Positions 7,557 through 15,008 of a stretch of DNA of 25,140 nucleotides are shown here, in pieces. Origin of the DNA: QNFN01 sp964195335 (GTDB lineage Bacteria > Pseudomonadota > Gammaproteobacteria > QNFN01); assembly GCA_964195335.1 (NCBI GenBank), contig CAXMPC010000044.1, forward strand, positions 1 through 25,140, in the 5' to 3' direction. The translations under genes and the position numbers were made by a program. Below the pieces are notes generated by a model. The model was not told the origin of the DNA, did no database searches, and worked only from the letters and a program-made list of their open reading frames with translations. Numbering within the stretch: the stretch's first letter is position 1; every line of letters starts with the position of its first letter.

Positions 7557-7723
7557 CGGGGTGTTCTCCGGCGGGTGGCAGGTGAGACAGCAGGCCTACT
7601 CTAGCGTATCGTCTCCACCGCCGCGCACCTCGCCGTGGCCTCTTCAGGACTCTCGATTCGGCGCTATAGTGCGCCTACCGATTCATCCAGAATTCCCACG
7701 ATACGTCCACGAGGTTTCCGACC
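7557..7723. promoter_or_regulatory. Divergent intergenic region, HbpS-like / peroxiredoxin
   Basis: This 167-nt gap must hold promoters for both flanking genes. On the plus strand TATAGT at 7665-7670, set in GGCGC/GCGCC symmetry, is a fair -10 element about 55 nt before the peroxiredoxin ATG, but I see no good -35 box. No clear minus-strand promoter was found. Confidence 0.35.
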
Positions 7724-8227
7724 ATGTCCCCGCTAGACGAAGGCCAGAAGGTCCCCGAGGTCTCTTTCCGCGCCCGCAAGGATGGGGGCTGGGTCGACGT
7801 GACCACATCTGAACTGTTCAACAAGCGGACCGTGGCCCTGTTCGCCCTGCCCGGCGCATTCACCCCGACATGCTCCTCGAAGCACCTGCCTCGCTTCAAC
7901 CAGCTCGCCCCGGCGATCAAGGTTCACGACGTCGACGAGGTGATCTGCCTGTCGGTCAACGACGGTTTCGTCATGGCCGCCTGGAAAGACCAGCAGGACG
8001 CGCACGAGGTGCGCTTCATTCCCGATGGCAACGCCGAATTCACCGCCGGCATGGGCATGCTTATCGACAAGCGTGCCAACGGCTTCGGCGAGCGTTCACG
8101 CCGCTACGCCATGCTGGTTCGCAACGGAGTGATCGAAAAGATGTTCCTCGAGCAACTGCGCCCCGACGGCACCGAAACCTACGGTGTCTCGGACGCCGAT
8201 AGCCTACTGGCCCACCTGGCTAGCTGA
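7724..8227 (+). CDS. Peroxiredoxin, Prx5 type
   Basis: A 167-residue peroxiredoxin with the Prx5-type active site PGAFTPTCSSKHLP; Cys50 is the peroxidatic cysteine, and the Pro and Thr that shape the site are present. The conserved VICLSVNDGFVMAAW segment follows, holding a second cysteine at 75. The family reduces H2O2, alkyl hydroperoxides and peroxynitrite in the cytoplasm with electrons from glutaredoxin or thioredoxin. In several gammaproteobacteria this type is fused to a C-terminal glutaredoxin; here the protein ends at LLAHLAS with no such domain, so the reductant must be separate. GAGG lies 10 nt before the ATG. A hairpin that may terminate the transcript follows the stop. Confidence 0.93.
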   Translation: MSPLDEGQKVPEVSFRARKDGGWVDVTTSELFNKRTVALFALPGAFTPTCSSKHLPRFNQLAPAIKVHDVDEVICLSVNDGFVMAAWKDQQDAHEVRFIPDGNAEFTAGMGMLIDKRANGFGERSRRYAMLVRNGVIEKMFLEQLRPDGTETYGVSDADSLLAHLAS

Positions 8228-8266
8228 TCCCGGACGGACGCCTGCACCCACCTTGCAGCGTCTCCG

Positions 8267-8293
8267 AGGGCCGTTATCATACGGGCCCTTTCT
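8267..8293 (+). terminator. Possible terminator after peroxiredoxin gene
   Basis: An 8-bp stem with one bulged G (8267-8274 with 8281-8289, 6-nt loop) is followed by TTTCT. It lies 40 nt after the peroxiredoxin stop. The loop also holds TATCAT, which could be a -10 box for the hydrolase gene instead. Confidence 0.45.
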
Positions 8294-8312
8294 GTCGCGA
8301 CCCCGCTCACCC

Positions 8313-9155
8313 ATGGACCACTTCACCGCCTCCGACGGCGCCCCGATCCACTTCGCCCGCATCGGCGAAGACACCCCTCTGGTCTTTCTCCACGGCTGGA
8401 CCTCGAATAATCGGGAATGGCTGCCGTTCGCCGAAGCGCTGTCAGACCAGCACACCTGCATCTGCTGGGACGCACGTGGTCACGGCGGCCATCCCAACCA
8501 CCCTGGCGCGGAACCGAACAGCGTGCAGCGTATGGCGCAGGACCTGCAGGAATTGCTGTCGCACCTCGATCTCGGCCCCGCCGCCCTGCTCGGCCACTCG
8601 ATGGGTGCACTGACCGTGTGGGAGTACGTGCGTGAATTCGGCTGCCGCGACATCGACCGCCTGGTGCTGGTCGACCAGTCGCCGAAACTGCTGACCGACG
8701 ATGACTGGCGCCATGGCATCTACGGTGATTTCAGCGACGACCGCAGCGACGGCTTCCTGGCCCGACTCGAAGACGACTTCAGCGAAGCGGTGCTGACCCT
8801 CGTCGGCGAGAGCAACAACCCGCGTGCACGCGCGGCCCACGCCTCCGACGACCCCGCCCTGACGCGGGTACGCGACTACCTGCGCCAACTCGAGCCCGGG
8901 CCCCTGATCGAGGTGTGGAAAAGCCTGACGCTGGCCGACTACCGTGACGTCCTGCCGGCCATTGGCGTGCCGACCATGCTGGTGCACGGTGATGCCAGCC
9001 ACTTCTACAGCGTGGAACTGGCCGAGTATGTGCTCGGTGCAATTCCCGATGCCCGGCTGCACGTCTACGAGGGCACCGACCACTCGCCCCACCTGTGGCA
9101 GCGCGAGCGCTTCCTTGATGACCTACGCGCGTTCTGCTCTGGCCAGGGCGCGTAG
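8313..9155 (+). CDS. Alpha/beta hydrolase
   Basis: A 280-residue protein of the alpha/beta hydrolase fold. It shows the oxyanion-hole motif HGW at 27-29, the DARGHG segment, the nucleophile elbow GHSMG at 94-98 (Ser96), an acid-side strand TMLVHGDASHFY, and the catalytic histidine in GTDHSPH near the C-terminus. Overall it resembles enol-lactonase, haloperoxidase-like and esterase members, but the substrate cannot be assigned. No signal peptide is seen, so it is cytoplasmic. I start at the ATG at 8313, which gives the usual compact N-terminus. Its last 33 nt overlap the 3' end of the convergent TlpA-like gene. Confidence 0.9.
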   Translation: MDHFTASDGAPIHFARIGEDTPLVFLHGWTSNNREWLPFAEALSDQHTCICWDARGHGGHPNHPGAEPNSVQRMAQDLQELLSHLDLGPAALLGHSMGALTVWEYVREFGCRDIDRLVLVDQSPKLLTDDDWRHGIYGDFSDDRSDGFLARLEDDFSEAVLTLVGESNNPRARAAHASDDPALTRVRDYLRQLEPGPLIEVWKSLTLADYRDVLPAIGVPTMLVHGDASHFYSVELAEYVLGAIPDARLHVYEGTDHSPHLWQRERFLDDLRAFCSGQGA

Positions 9156-9749
9156 TCGATCCCAGAGTTCCGGCGCCTCCCAGTCGTAGGCGCCGACCAC
9201 CAGCAGCACCAGGCGCCCGGCGGGGTCGACGACGAAACTGGTCGGCAGGCTCCGGACCTGCCAACGCTCTGACGCCGTTCCGTCAGGATCGACCAGCTTC
9301 GGCAGGTCGAAGTCGAACTGTTCGATGAACTCCCTGACTTCGGTCGCGTCCTGGCCCATGGCCACGGTAACGATACGGACCCCGTCAACGGCCAGTTCCC
9401 GGGCGGCGCGTGCCATCCCCGGCAGTTCCTCGCGACAAGGGACACACCAGGTGGCCCAGAAATTGATGACCAGGACCTCGCCACGGTAATCCGCCAGCAG
9501 GTGGCGCCGACCGGCCAGGTCATCGAGATCGAGTACCGGTGCCGCCACCGGGTCGGGCGCATGCAGGCCATGAGGCAGACCGGCCTTGGCCACCATGGTG
9601 AACAGTGCGGAAAACACCATCAAGGCGGACAGCACGATGAGCGGATAAACCGCTCCCCGCCGGTACGACACCAGCGAACGGCCCGGTTCCGTCTGCACCC
9701 GAGTGAGCGCAGTGGCACGATACCAGGCCGTCATCTGCCCATCATGCAC
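9123..9749 (-). CDS. TlpA-like membrane-anchored thioredoxin
   Basis: The product is about 208 residues. A single N-terminal membrane segment (AVYPLIVLSALMVFSALFTMV, about residues 33-53) anchors a periplasmic thioredoxin domain with FWATWCVPCREELPGMA, whose WCxxC pair is intact, and the cis-proline segment SLPTSFVVDPAGR. Such proteins are thiol-disulfide reductases for cytochrome c assembly, copper-site assembly or repair of secreted proteins. The start may be the GTG at 9749 or the ATG at 9734; neither has a strong ribosome site. The stop of an unknown secreted two-Cys protein lies 2 nt upstream, so translation is probably coupled. The 3' end overlaps the convergent hydrolase gene by 33 nt. 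Confidence 0.9.
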   Translation of the reverse strand: MHDGQMTAWYRATALTRVQTEPGRSLVSYRRGAVYPLIVLSALMVFSALFTMVAKAGLPHGLHAPDPVAAPVLDLDDLAGRRHLLADYRGEVLVINFWATWCVPCREELPGMARAARELAVDGVRIVTVAMGQDATEVREFIEQFDFDLPKLVDPDGTASERWQVRSLPTSFVVDPAGRLVLLVVGAYDWEAPELWDRLRALARAERA

Positions 9750-9751
9750 GC

Positions 9752-10165
9752 TTACTGACCTGTCAGCGCACCGGGCCAGAGATGGCGCTGGGCCTCTTGT
9801 TCCTGCAATTTCTGCGACCAGATCACCTTGCCATCGACCTTGAACTCATCGACCGTCACGGCATTGTACTTACGGTTCAGGTCGCCGCTGACCTCGATCG
9901 TTTCCATCACGTGGCGCACCTTGACGTCGCGCGGCACGTTGACAAGGAAATAGTACTCGCCGTTCGACTGCTGCAGCACGAAATCGGCCTCGAGGGTCAC
10001 GTGCGGATCGAGGCGGTCGATCGGACAGGAGGTACCGCGTTCGGCGCAATCGTGCCCGTTGAGGCGCCCGGTCAGTGACGCCGCACCGGCGATCATGGGC
10101 AGGGAGAACAGCAGCGCAATAATCGATCCGGCGATCCCGGCTACTGAGTTGCGTTTAACTTGCAT
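9752..10165 (-). CDS. Secreted two-cysteine protein, unknown function
   Basis: This 137-residue protein has a signal peptide (MQVKRNSVAGIAGSII, hydrophobic core, probable cleavage after AGA near 28) and is expected in the periplasm. The mature part has two cysteines, Cys40 and Cys47, in GHDCAERGTSCPID, followed by a beta-rich domain (ADFVLQQSNGEYYFLVNVP, then VMETIEVSGDLNRKYNAVTV). AAGGAG lies 7 nt before the ATG. I do not recognise the family. It is immediately followed by a TlpA-like thioredoxin gene, which suggests that its cysteine pair is a substrate or partner of that thioredoxin; that is inference. Confidence 0.82.
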   Translation of the reverse strand: MQVKRNSVAGIAGSIIALLFSLPMIAGAASLTGRLNGHDCAERGTSCPIDRLDPHVTLEADFVLQQSNGEYYFLVNVPRDVKVRHVMETIEVSGDLNRKYNAVTVDEFKVDGKVIWSQKLQEQEAQRHLWPGALTGQ

Positions 10166-10353
10166 GGTCTACTCCTTGGAAAACGGGCCTAACGGGTGGC
10201 AGCGATGGCTGCCATGGCCCTCGTACCCAACAAGACCGTAACGACAGGGGAATGCTTTCGTGACACTTCCCCGATCGTGGCGACACACAAGAATTCGGCG
10301 GCCCGCGCTGCGCCTGTCCGTAGCCGCTTGCCCTCAATTGCCGGTCGAGGATA

Positions 10354-11304
10354 ATGGACTTGATGAGTGGCCTCGCAGCATGCGATTCGACCCGCCGGCA
10401 ACCGCGCCGCCAATGGCGCGCAGTCACTCTCCTACCCGCGTACCTGATCACCCTCTGCCTGACTCTGGGCCTCCTGTTGCAACCGTTACCCGCATCAGCA
10501 CAGGCGGCCGGTCCGAACCTCGCCGTGGCCATCGCCAAGAAACTCGAACTGCTGCAGCGCTACCTCGGCTCCAACAGCGCGGAGAAGATCGCCTCCGGTG
10601 ACAACACGGCGGCCAAAGAACTCCTCGCCCGTGCCAACGAGCGTGGCGAAAAGGCGCTGCAATCCTATAACCGGGGTGACATGAGCATTGCCGAGGAGCG
10701 GCTCACAGAGGCGTACCGGGCCTACAGCGAAGCGCTGGACCTGCAACGGTCCAAGCGAACCGGTTACGGCGAAATCAAGAAGCAGAACGCCGGACTGCGC
10801 GCGGAGATCGCCTCCTACCTGCAGGCCTTCGACGAGGCGCTGCTGGCCAAGGGACCCGCGGCGGCCGGACTGCTCAACCGCAGCCGGGTCAATGAACTGC
10901 TCGAACAGTCAACCTACCTCGAGGAGAACGGCGACCCGAAGACGGCGCAGACCCGAATTAAAGAGGCCTACAACATGGCCGTGGCGGCTCTGACCCGGAT
11001 CCGCGAGAACGAGACCGTGGTCTATTCGCTCGATTTCCGCACCCCGGCCGACGAGTACCGCTACGAACAGAATCGCCATCAGAGCTACTCGATGCTGGTC
11101 GAACAGATGAGCCAGTCGGGCGAGCTCAGCGCGCAGGCACTGAAACTGGCACAGCGCTACGCTGACGAGGGGGCCAAGCTACGCCGAGAAGCCGAAGCGC
11201 AGGCGGCGTCCGGCCAGTTCGAGACCGCGATCGCGACCATGGAAGAGGCCAACAAGCGGCTGGTGCGCTCGTTGCAGATGATGGGGCTGTCGATCCCCGG
11301 CTGA
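10354..11304 (+). CDS. Secreted helical protein, unknown function
   Basis: A 316-residue protein with a long basic N-terminus (to about residue 24), then a hydrophobic stretch LLPAYLITLCLTLGLLLQPL and a probable cleavage after ASA near 49. The mature part looks almost wholly helical, with repeated Ala/Glu/Gln/Arg-rich segments such as AAKELLARANERGEKALQSY, AEERLTEAYRAYSEALDL and ETAIATMEEANKRLVRSL, suggesting TPR-like hairpins or coiled coils. I see no catalytic motif and recognise no family. The ATG at 10354 follows GAGG closely; an ATG at 10363 is also possible. It is transcribed away from the TlpA pair, from a 188-nt gap in which I identified no convincing promoter boxes. Confidence 0.82.
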   Translation: MDLMSGLAACDSTRRQPRRQWRAVTLLPAYLITLCLTLGLLLQPLPASAQAAGPNLAVAIAKKLELLQRYLGSNSAEKIASGDNTAAKELLARANERGEKALQSYNRGDMSIAEERLTEAYRAYSEALDLQRSKRTGYGEIKKQNAGLRAEIASYLQAFDEALLAKGPAAAGLLNRSRVNELLEQSTYLEENGDPKTAQTRIKEAYNMAVAALTRIRENETVVYSLDFRTPADEYRYEQNRHQSYSMLVEQMSQSGELSAQALKLAQRYADEGAKLRREAEAQAASGQFETAIATMEEANKRLVRSLQMMGLSIPG

Positions 11305-11314
11305 GTCCTAGTCG

Positions 11315-11334
11315 GTCGCCGCCGGCTGACTTTT
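11315..11334 (+). terminator. Possible terminator after helical protein gene
   Basis: A short stem (GTC-GCC with GGC-GAC, one bulged T, 3-nt loop) at 11315-11330 is followed by TTTT. It lies in the 31-nt gap between convergent genes. The stem is short, so support is modest. Confidence 0.35.
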
Positions 11335-11335
11335 C

Positions 11336-12763
11336 CTACAAGACCCGGATGACTGCGGTCATGCCCGCCTCGGCATGGCCGAGGATATGACAGTGGAACA
11401 TCCAGTCGCCCGGGTTGTCGGCGACGAAGGCGACGCGCGCCTCCTCGCCCGGGCCGAGCAGTACGGTGTCGAGATTGATGCCGACACGGCCCGGATTCCC
11501 ACTGTGGCTGAGCACCTCGAAATGGTGCCCGTGCATGTGCATCGGATGGGGCCAGGCCGAGTGGTTGCGGAACTGCAGCACCGCGGTCTCACCGCGTTTG
11601 AAGGTGAACTGGGGGGGCATGTCCATCCGGTAGCCGACCACACCGTTGATCGCCCACATCTTGCCCATCATCACCAGTTGCGCCATACCGGCCACCTGGC
11701 CACGCATCTCGGCTCGGTTGAGGTCACCGAGGTCACCGCCGTCGAGCACGACATCGTAAGTCTTGGCCTTGGCCATGTTCGGCATTTCCAGGGGATTGGG
11801 TGCAAGTTGCATCCTCTCGTCCAACGGCGCCAGTCGTTGCGCCTGGTCACCGTAGACCATGTCACGCAGGCGGAACGGCGCCTGCGGGTAGTAGGTATCG
11901 ATAATCGGGCTGCGGCTGCCAGGAGCGCCGGTCATGTCGATGATCAGGTCGATCCGCTGTGCCGGCCCCAGCTGCACCAAGCCACCTCGCGGTCGAACCG
12001 GGTCCACCGGCTGGCCGTCGTGAGCGATGATCCATGGATCGAGGTCGCGGAACTGCAGCGAGAAGATCCGTGCGGTGGCTGCGTTGAGCAGGCGCAGGCG
12101 GATGCGTTCGTTGCTCTTTACCGCGAAATCCTCGGAAATACGGCTGTTGACGGTGATGGTGTTGCCGAGACGTCCGGCGCGAGAGAAATCACGCTGATTG
12201 TCGAAGTCGTCAACGATCTGCGCACCGTTGTCCAGGCGCCAGTCATCGAGTACCCAGAGCACATCGCGATCGACCTGCGGCGGCTTCGGCTCGTCGACGA
12301 TCAGGGCGCCGTAGATACCGCGGCCGACCTGCTCGGCCGTATTGACGTGCGAGTGGTACCAGTAGGTGCCGGCATCGGGCGGGGTGAACTCGTAGGTGAA
12401 TGCCTGGCCCGGCATGATCGGTTGCTGGGTCAGCAGCGGCACCCCGTCCATGGCGTTGGCGATACGCAGGCCGTGCCAGTGCACCGTCGTCGGCTGGACC
12501 AGGTTGTTCTTTACCACCACCCGCATCGTCTCGCCCTGGCGGCAGCGCAGCAGCGGGCCCGGCACCCTGTCATTGCAGGCCCAGACGGCCGTTTTCGGGA
12601 ACGGTTTATCGGCGAGCTGGATCTCTCCCGGCGTGATGTTCAGAGAGTAGTCACGGACGGGTGCTGCAAGAAGACGCCCCAGCGGCAACGTGGAGCCGAT
12701 GCCCAGGCCAACGCCGGCCTGCAACAGGCGGCGGCGGGAAATCGGGAACGAAGGGGTGATCAT
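11336..12763 (-). CDS. Tat-exported multicopper oxidase
   Basis: A 475-residue three-domain multicopper oxidase. The N-terminus carries a twin-arginine export signal (SRRRLLQAG) with probable cleavage after LLAAP near 35. All four copper-binding segments are present: HWHG at 95-98, HSH at 137-139, HPMHMHG at 406-412, and HCHILGHAEAGM at 457-468. The predicted type 1 copper ligands are His406, Cys458, His463 and the axial Met468. The family oxidises phenols, Cu(I), Mn(II) or other substrates and reduces O2 to water in the periplasm. The length fits CumA-like and laccase-like members; the substrate cannot be fixed. There is no long Met-rich insert of the CueO type. No copper-resistance genes adjoin it. 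Confidence 0.95.
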   Translation of the reverse strand: MITPSFPISRRRLLQAGVGLGIGSTLPLGRLLAAPVRDYSLNITPGEIQLADKPFPKTAVWACNDRVPGPLLRCRQGETMRVVVKNNLVQPTTVHWHGLRIANAMDGVPLLTQQPIMPGQAFTYEFTPPDAGTYWYHSHVNTAEQVGRGIYGALIVDEPKPPQVDRDVLWVLDDWRLDNGAQIVDDFDNQRDFSRAGRLGNTITVNSRISEDFAVKSNERIRLRLLNAATARIFSLQFRDLDPWIIAHDGQPVDPVRPRGGLVQLGPAQRIDLIIDMTGAPGSRSPIIDTYYPQAPFRLRDMVYGDQAQRLAPLDERMQLAPNPLEMPNMAKAKTYDVVLDGGDLGDLNRAEMRGQVAGMAQLVMMGKMWAINGVVGYRMDMPPQFTFKRGETAVLQFRNHSAWPHPMHMHGHHFEVLSHSGNPGRVGINLDTVLLGPGEEARVAFVADNPGDWMFHCHILGHAEAGMTAVIRVL

Positions 12764-12851
12764 GACGGCATTGTGCGTTGTGCCCTGGAGGGCTGCAACC
12801 GATGGACACGTCCAGCCAATAACACCGCCTCGCCAGGCTGAATGACCAGGC

Positions 12852-13769
12852 CTACGGGTCTCCGTTCAGTGTGGTGAACAGCCGGTCGAACTCGCCTGCA
12901 CAATCCAGGAACGTGTCGATGAGTTCGGGATCGAACTGCTGCGTTCCATGCCGGTTGCCAGCCTGGATCGCATCGATCGCAGCCTGGTGGCCGAGTGCCT
13001 CGCGATACGGCCGGTGCCGCCGCAACGCATCGTAAGCGTCAGCAAACTGGAACACCCGGGCCGAGTACGGAATCTGGTCACCCGGCAGGCCGAGGACGCC
13101 GAGTCCATCATGACGCTCGTGGTGGTACAGCGCCACTTCGTGCGCCGCCACCAGCGGGCCGTCCTCGATCCCCAGGCGTTCGATAATACCGTTGACCAGG
13201 TAGGCGCCAACCTTGGTATGGGTATCGAGCAGAATCCGGTCGTAACTTGCCATCATCCCGCGCTGTTGCAGTACCTCGTCGGGTACCGCGATCATGCCCA
13301 CGTCATGCAGCTGTGCCGCGTAGCACAGGTCCTCGATAAACAGCGGCTCGCACCCGAGCGCTTCGGCAAAGACGCGACAGTAGGCCGCGGTCCGGTGCAG
13401 GTGTCCGGCACTGTCTGCTTCACAGTCCTCGGCCAGGCGCAGCAGGGCGTAGTAATGAAGGGCCTCGTCGACCAGGAGGTCGTCTATTTCGTCCGACTGC
13501 GGTGTGGGGAGCTCAGCGCTGTGACGGTGGGAGGCTCGGTATTTGTGCAGTTCCTTGACGGTGAAGGCGTGGATGAATTCATCGACAAGATGCGCCTGGC
13601 GGCCGAGAAGTTCAGCGATCGCGGAGCGGACCGCGTCACGCTGCACATCCTCCAGGGAACGGAGCTGCGCCAGCGACTCGAGCGTTTCGCCAAGATGATC
13701 AAGACAGGCCTCGATGCGTGCGGCATCGAGTAATGGAACAGCCACCTGCTGTACGGAACCGTTGGTCAC
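12852..13769 (-). CDS. HD-GYP-like phosphohydrolase with degenerate GYP motif (paralogue A)
   Basis: The 305-residue product has a helical N-terminal region (about 1-115) and a C-terminal HD domain. The metal-binding residues of HD-GYP phosphodiesterases can be placed: His155-Asp156 in QLHDVGMIAVPD, His184 in DTHTKVG, His216-His217 in YHHERHDG, and Asp247 in FADAYDAL, followed by the conserved RPYRE. The GYP loop reads DGLGVLGL rather than DGxGYPxGL, so the tyrosine is lost with one residue deleted, and the HDxGK lysine is methionine. Cyclic-di-GMP hydrolysis is thus uncertain; it may have altered substrate or be a sensor. The GTG start at 13769 has AAGAGG 8 nt upstream. A related gene lies 350 bp upstream. 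Confidence 0.85.
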   Translation of the reverse strand: MTNGSVQQVAVPLLDAARIEACLDHLGETLESLAQLRSLEDVQRDAVRSAIAELLGRQAHLVDEFIHAFTVKELHKYRASHRHSAELPTPQSDEIDDLLVDEALHYYALLRLAEDCEADSAGHLHRTAAYCRVFAEALGCEPLFIEDLCYAAQLHDVGMIAVPDEVLQQRGMMASYDRILLDTHTKVGAYLVNGIIERLGIEDGPLVAAHEVALYHHERHDGLGVLGLPGDQIPYSARVFQFADAYDALRRHRPYREALGHQAAIDAIQAGNRHGTQQFDPELIDTFLDCAGEFDRLFTTLNGDP

Positions 13770-14119
13770 AACGTAACCTCTTCGGGATCGCTCAGGTGCG
13801 CTGGCATGCTTGGCGTAACCGGGAGCGACAGGTGGACGCTGTCATTGCACGGTTTTCACCACCAGCTGTCCAGCCCGTCCCGCAAGACCCCAAGTACGGT
13901 GGCGGACTGCACCTGAATCCTACTCCGTCAAGACGTTACCGCCAAACATCGAAGCACAGGGGAATTGTGGATTTGCCTGTTGTCTGGGCCTGCTTCCAGC
14001 CCAGGACGGCGAGAAAGAACGAAGCGTGCTTGGAGTAGTTTCGAAGTGGACTGCAGTTGCTGGTCTCATCACACGGCACGGGAGCCTACGCACCAGGGGA
14101 CCTCGGAATACCGGCCAGC
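13770..14119. other. 350-bp gap between the two HD genes
   Basis: No convincing gene was found here on either strand. It should contain the promoter of paralogue A (minus strand). A 6-bp hairpin CTGGGC/GCCCAG at 13985-14005 has no T-tract. I looked for a GEMM-type c-di-GMP riboswitch on the minus strand and did not recognise one. Confidence 0.5.
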
Positions 14120-15004
14120 TCAGTCCGGATCATTCACTGCACGAAAAACGGCGTCGAAACGCTCGGCACAGTCGACGAAGACCGGCAGCAGATCGGGATC
14201 GAACTGGGCGCGCCCGTCACGGTTGCCGGCTCGGATCGCGACGACGGCCGCGGCGTGGTCGAGTGACTCGCGGTGCAGGCGTGGTCGGCGCAGCGTGTCG
14301 TAGACATCGGCGATGGCGAACAGCCGTGCCGCATACGGTATCGCCTCGCCGGCGAGACCCTGCGGCCCGAGGCCGTCATAGCGCTCGTGGTGACAGCGGG
14401 CGATATCGCAGCCGATCGCCAATGGTCCGTCGCTGACCCCGAGGCCCTGCATCACCGCGTCGACCAATTCGGCGCCGATCCTGGTATGGGTATCAATCAG
14501 CATCGACTCGTAGCTGTCGACCAGGCCGCGGCGGGCAAAGATCTCCTCCGGCACCACCAGCAGGCCGATGTCGTGAATCGGCGCAGCATGGCCGAGTGAA
14601 GCGATGAACACGGCCTCGTCACCTCGGGTCTCGGCCAGGGTCCTGGCATAGCCCGCGGTGCGCTCCAGGTGACCCGCGGTCTCGGCCCCTTCGGCCAGCG
14701 TCAGCTGCGCCAGGGCAAACAGGTGCAAGGTTTCGTCCTCGAGTTGCCGCGCCGGCAACTCCGCACCATCACCTCGCATGGCGCGGTAGGCTTCGAGAGT
14801 TTCTGCGCCGAAGGTCGAGCGGTACTTGATCAGGAAACGGTCGCGCATGTCGAGCAGGGTGATGACCCTGCGGTGCAGGAGCTGCCGCTGACCGGCATCG
14901 AGCCCGGGCAGTTCCGACAGTCGTGCGAAGGTCTCAGTCAGTCTTGCGAAGCCCGGCGCGGACCCGTGTCCGCTGCCATCATTTTCATGCACGCCGTCAC
15001 CCAC
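14120..15004 (-). CDS. HD-GYP-like phosphohydrolase with degenerate GYP motif (paralogue B)
   Basis: A 294-residue paralogue of the neighbouring HD gene with the same two-part layout. The metal ligands are kept: His144-Asp145 in PIHDIGLLVVPEE, His173 in DTHTRIG, His205-His206 in CHHERYDG, and Asp236 in IADVYDTL. As in paralogue A the GYP loop is one residue short and lacks the tyrosine (DGLGPQGL), and leucine replaces the HDxGK lysine; RPYR is also changed to PRLHR. Phosphodiesterase activity is therefore doubtful. The GTG start at 15004 lies just after galU: GAGGAG overlaps the galU stop with 7 nt spacing, so the two are translationally coupled. That ties this protein to sugar-nucleotide or exopolysaccharide supply. 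Confidence 0.85.
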   Translation of the reverse strand: MGDGVHENDGSGHGSAPGFARLTETFARLSELPGLDAGQRQLLHRRVITLLDMRDRFLIKYRSTFGAETLEAYRAMRGDGAELPARQLEDETLHLFALAQLTLAEGAETAGHLERTAGYARTLAETRGDEAVFIASLGHAAPIHDIGLLVVPEEIFARRGLVDSYESMLIDTHTRIGAELVDAVMQGLGVSDGPLAIGCDIARCHHERYDGLGPQGLAGEAIPYAARLFAIADVYDTLRRPRLHRESLDHAAAVVAIRAGNRDGRAQFDPDLLPVFVDCAERFDAVFRAVNDPD

Positions 15005-15008
15005 TTCT

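Noticed and set aside
11375..12841. 488-codon plus-strand open frame opposite the multicopper oxidase
   Set aside because: The minus strand encodes a complete oxidase with all copper motifs; the antisense frame is a by-product of GC-biased codon use.
13770..14119. Possible c-di-GMP riboswitch before the HD gene
   Set aside because: The sequence on the minus strand lacks the conserved GEMM core and tetraloop-receptor pattern; only a short hairpin is present.
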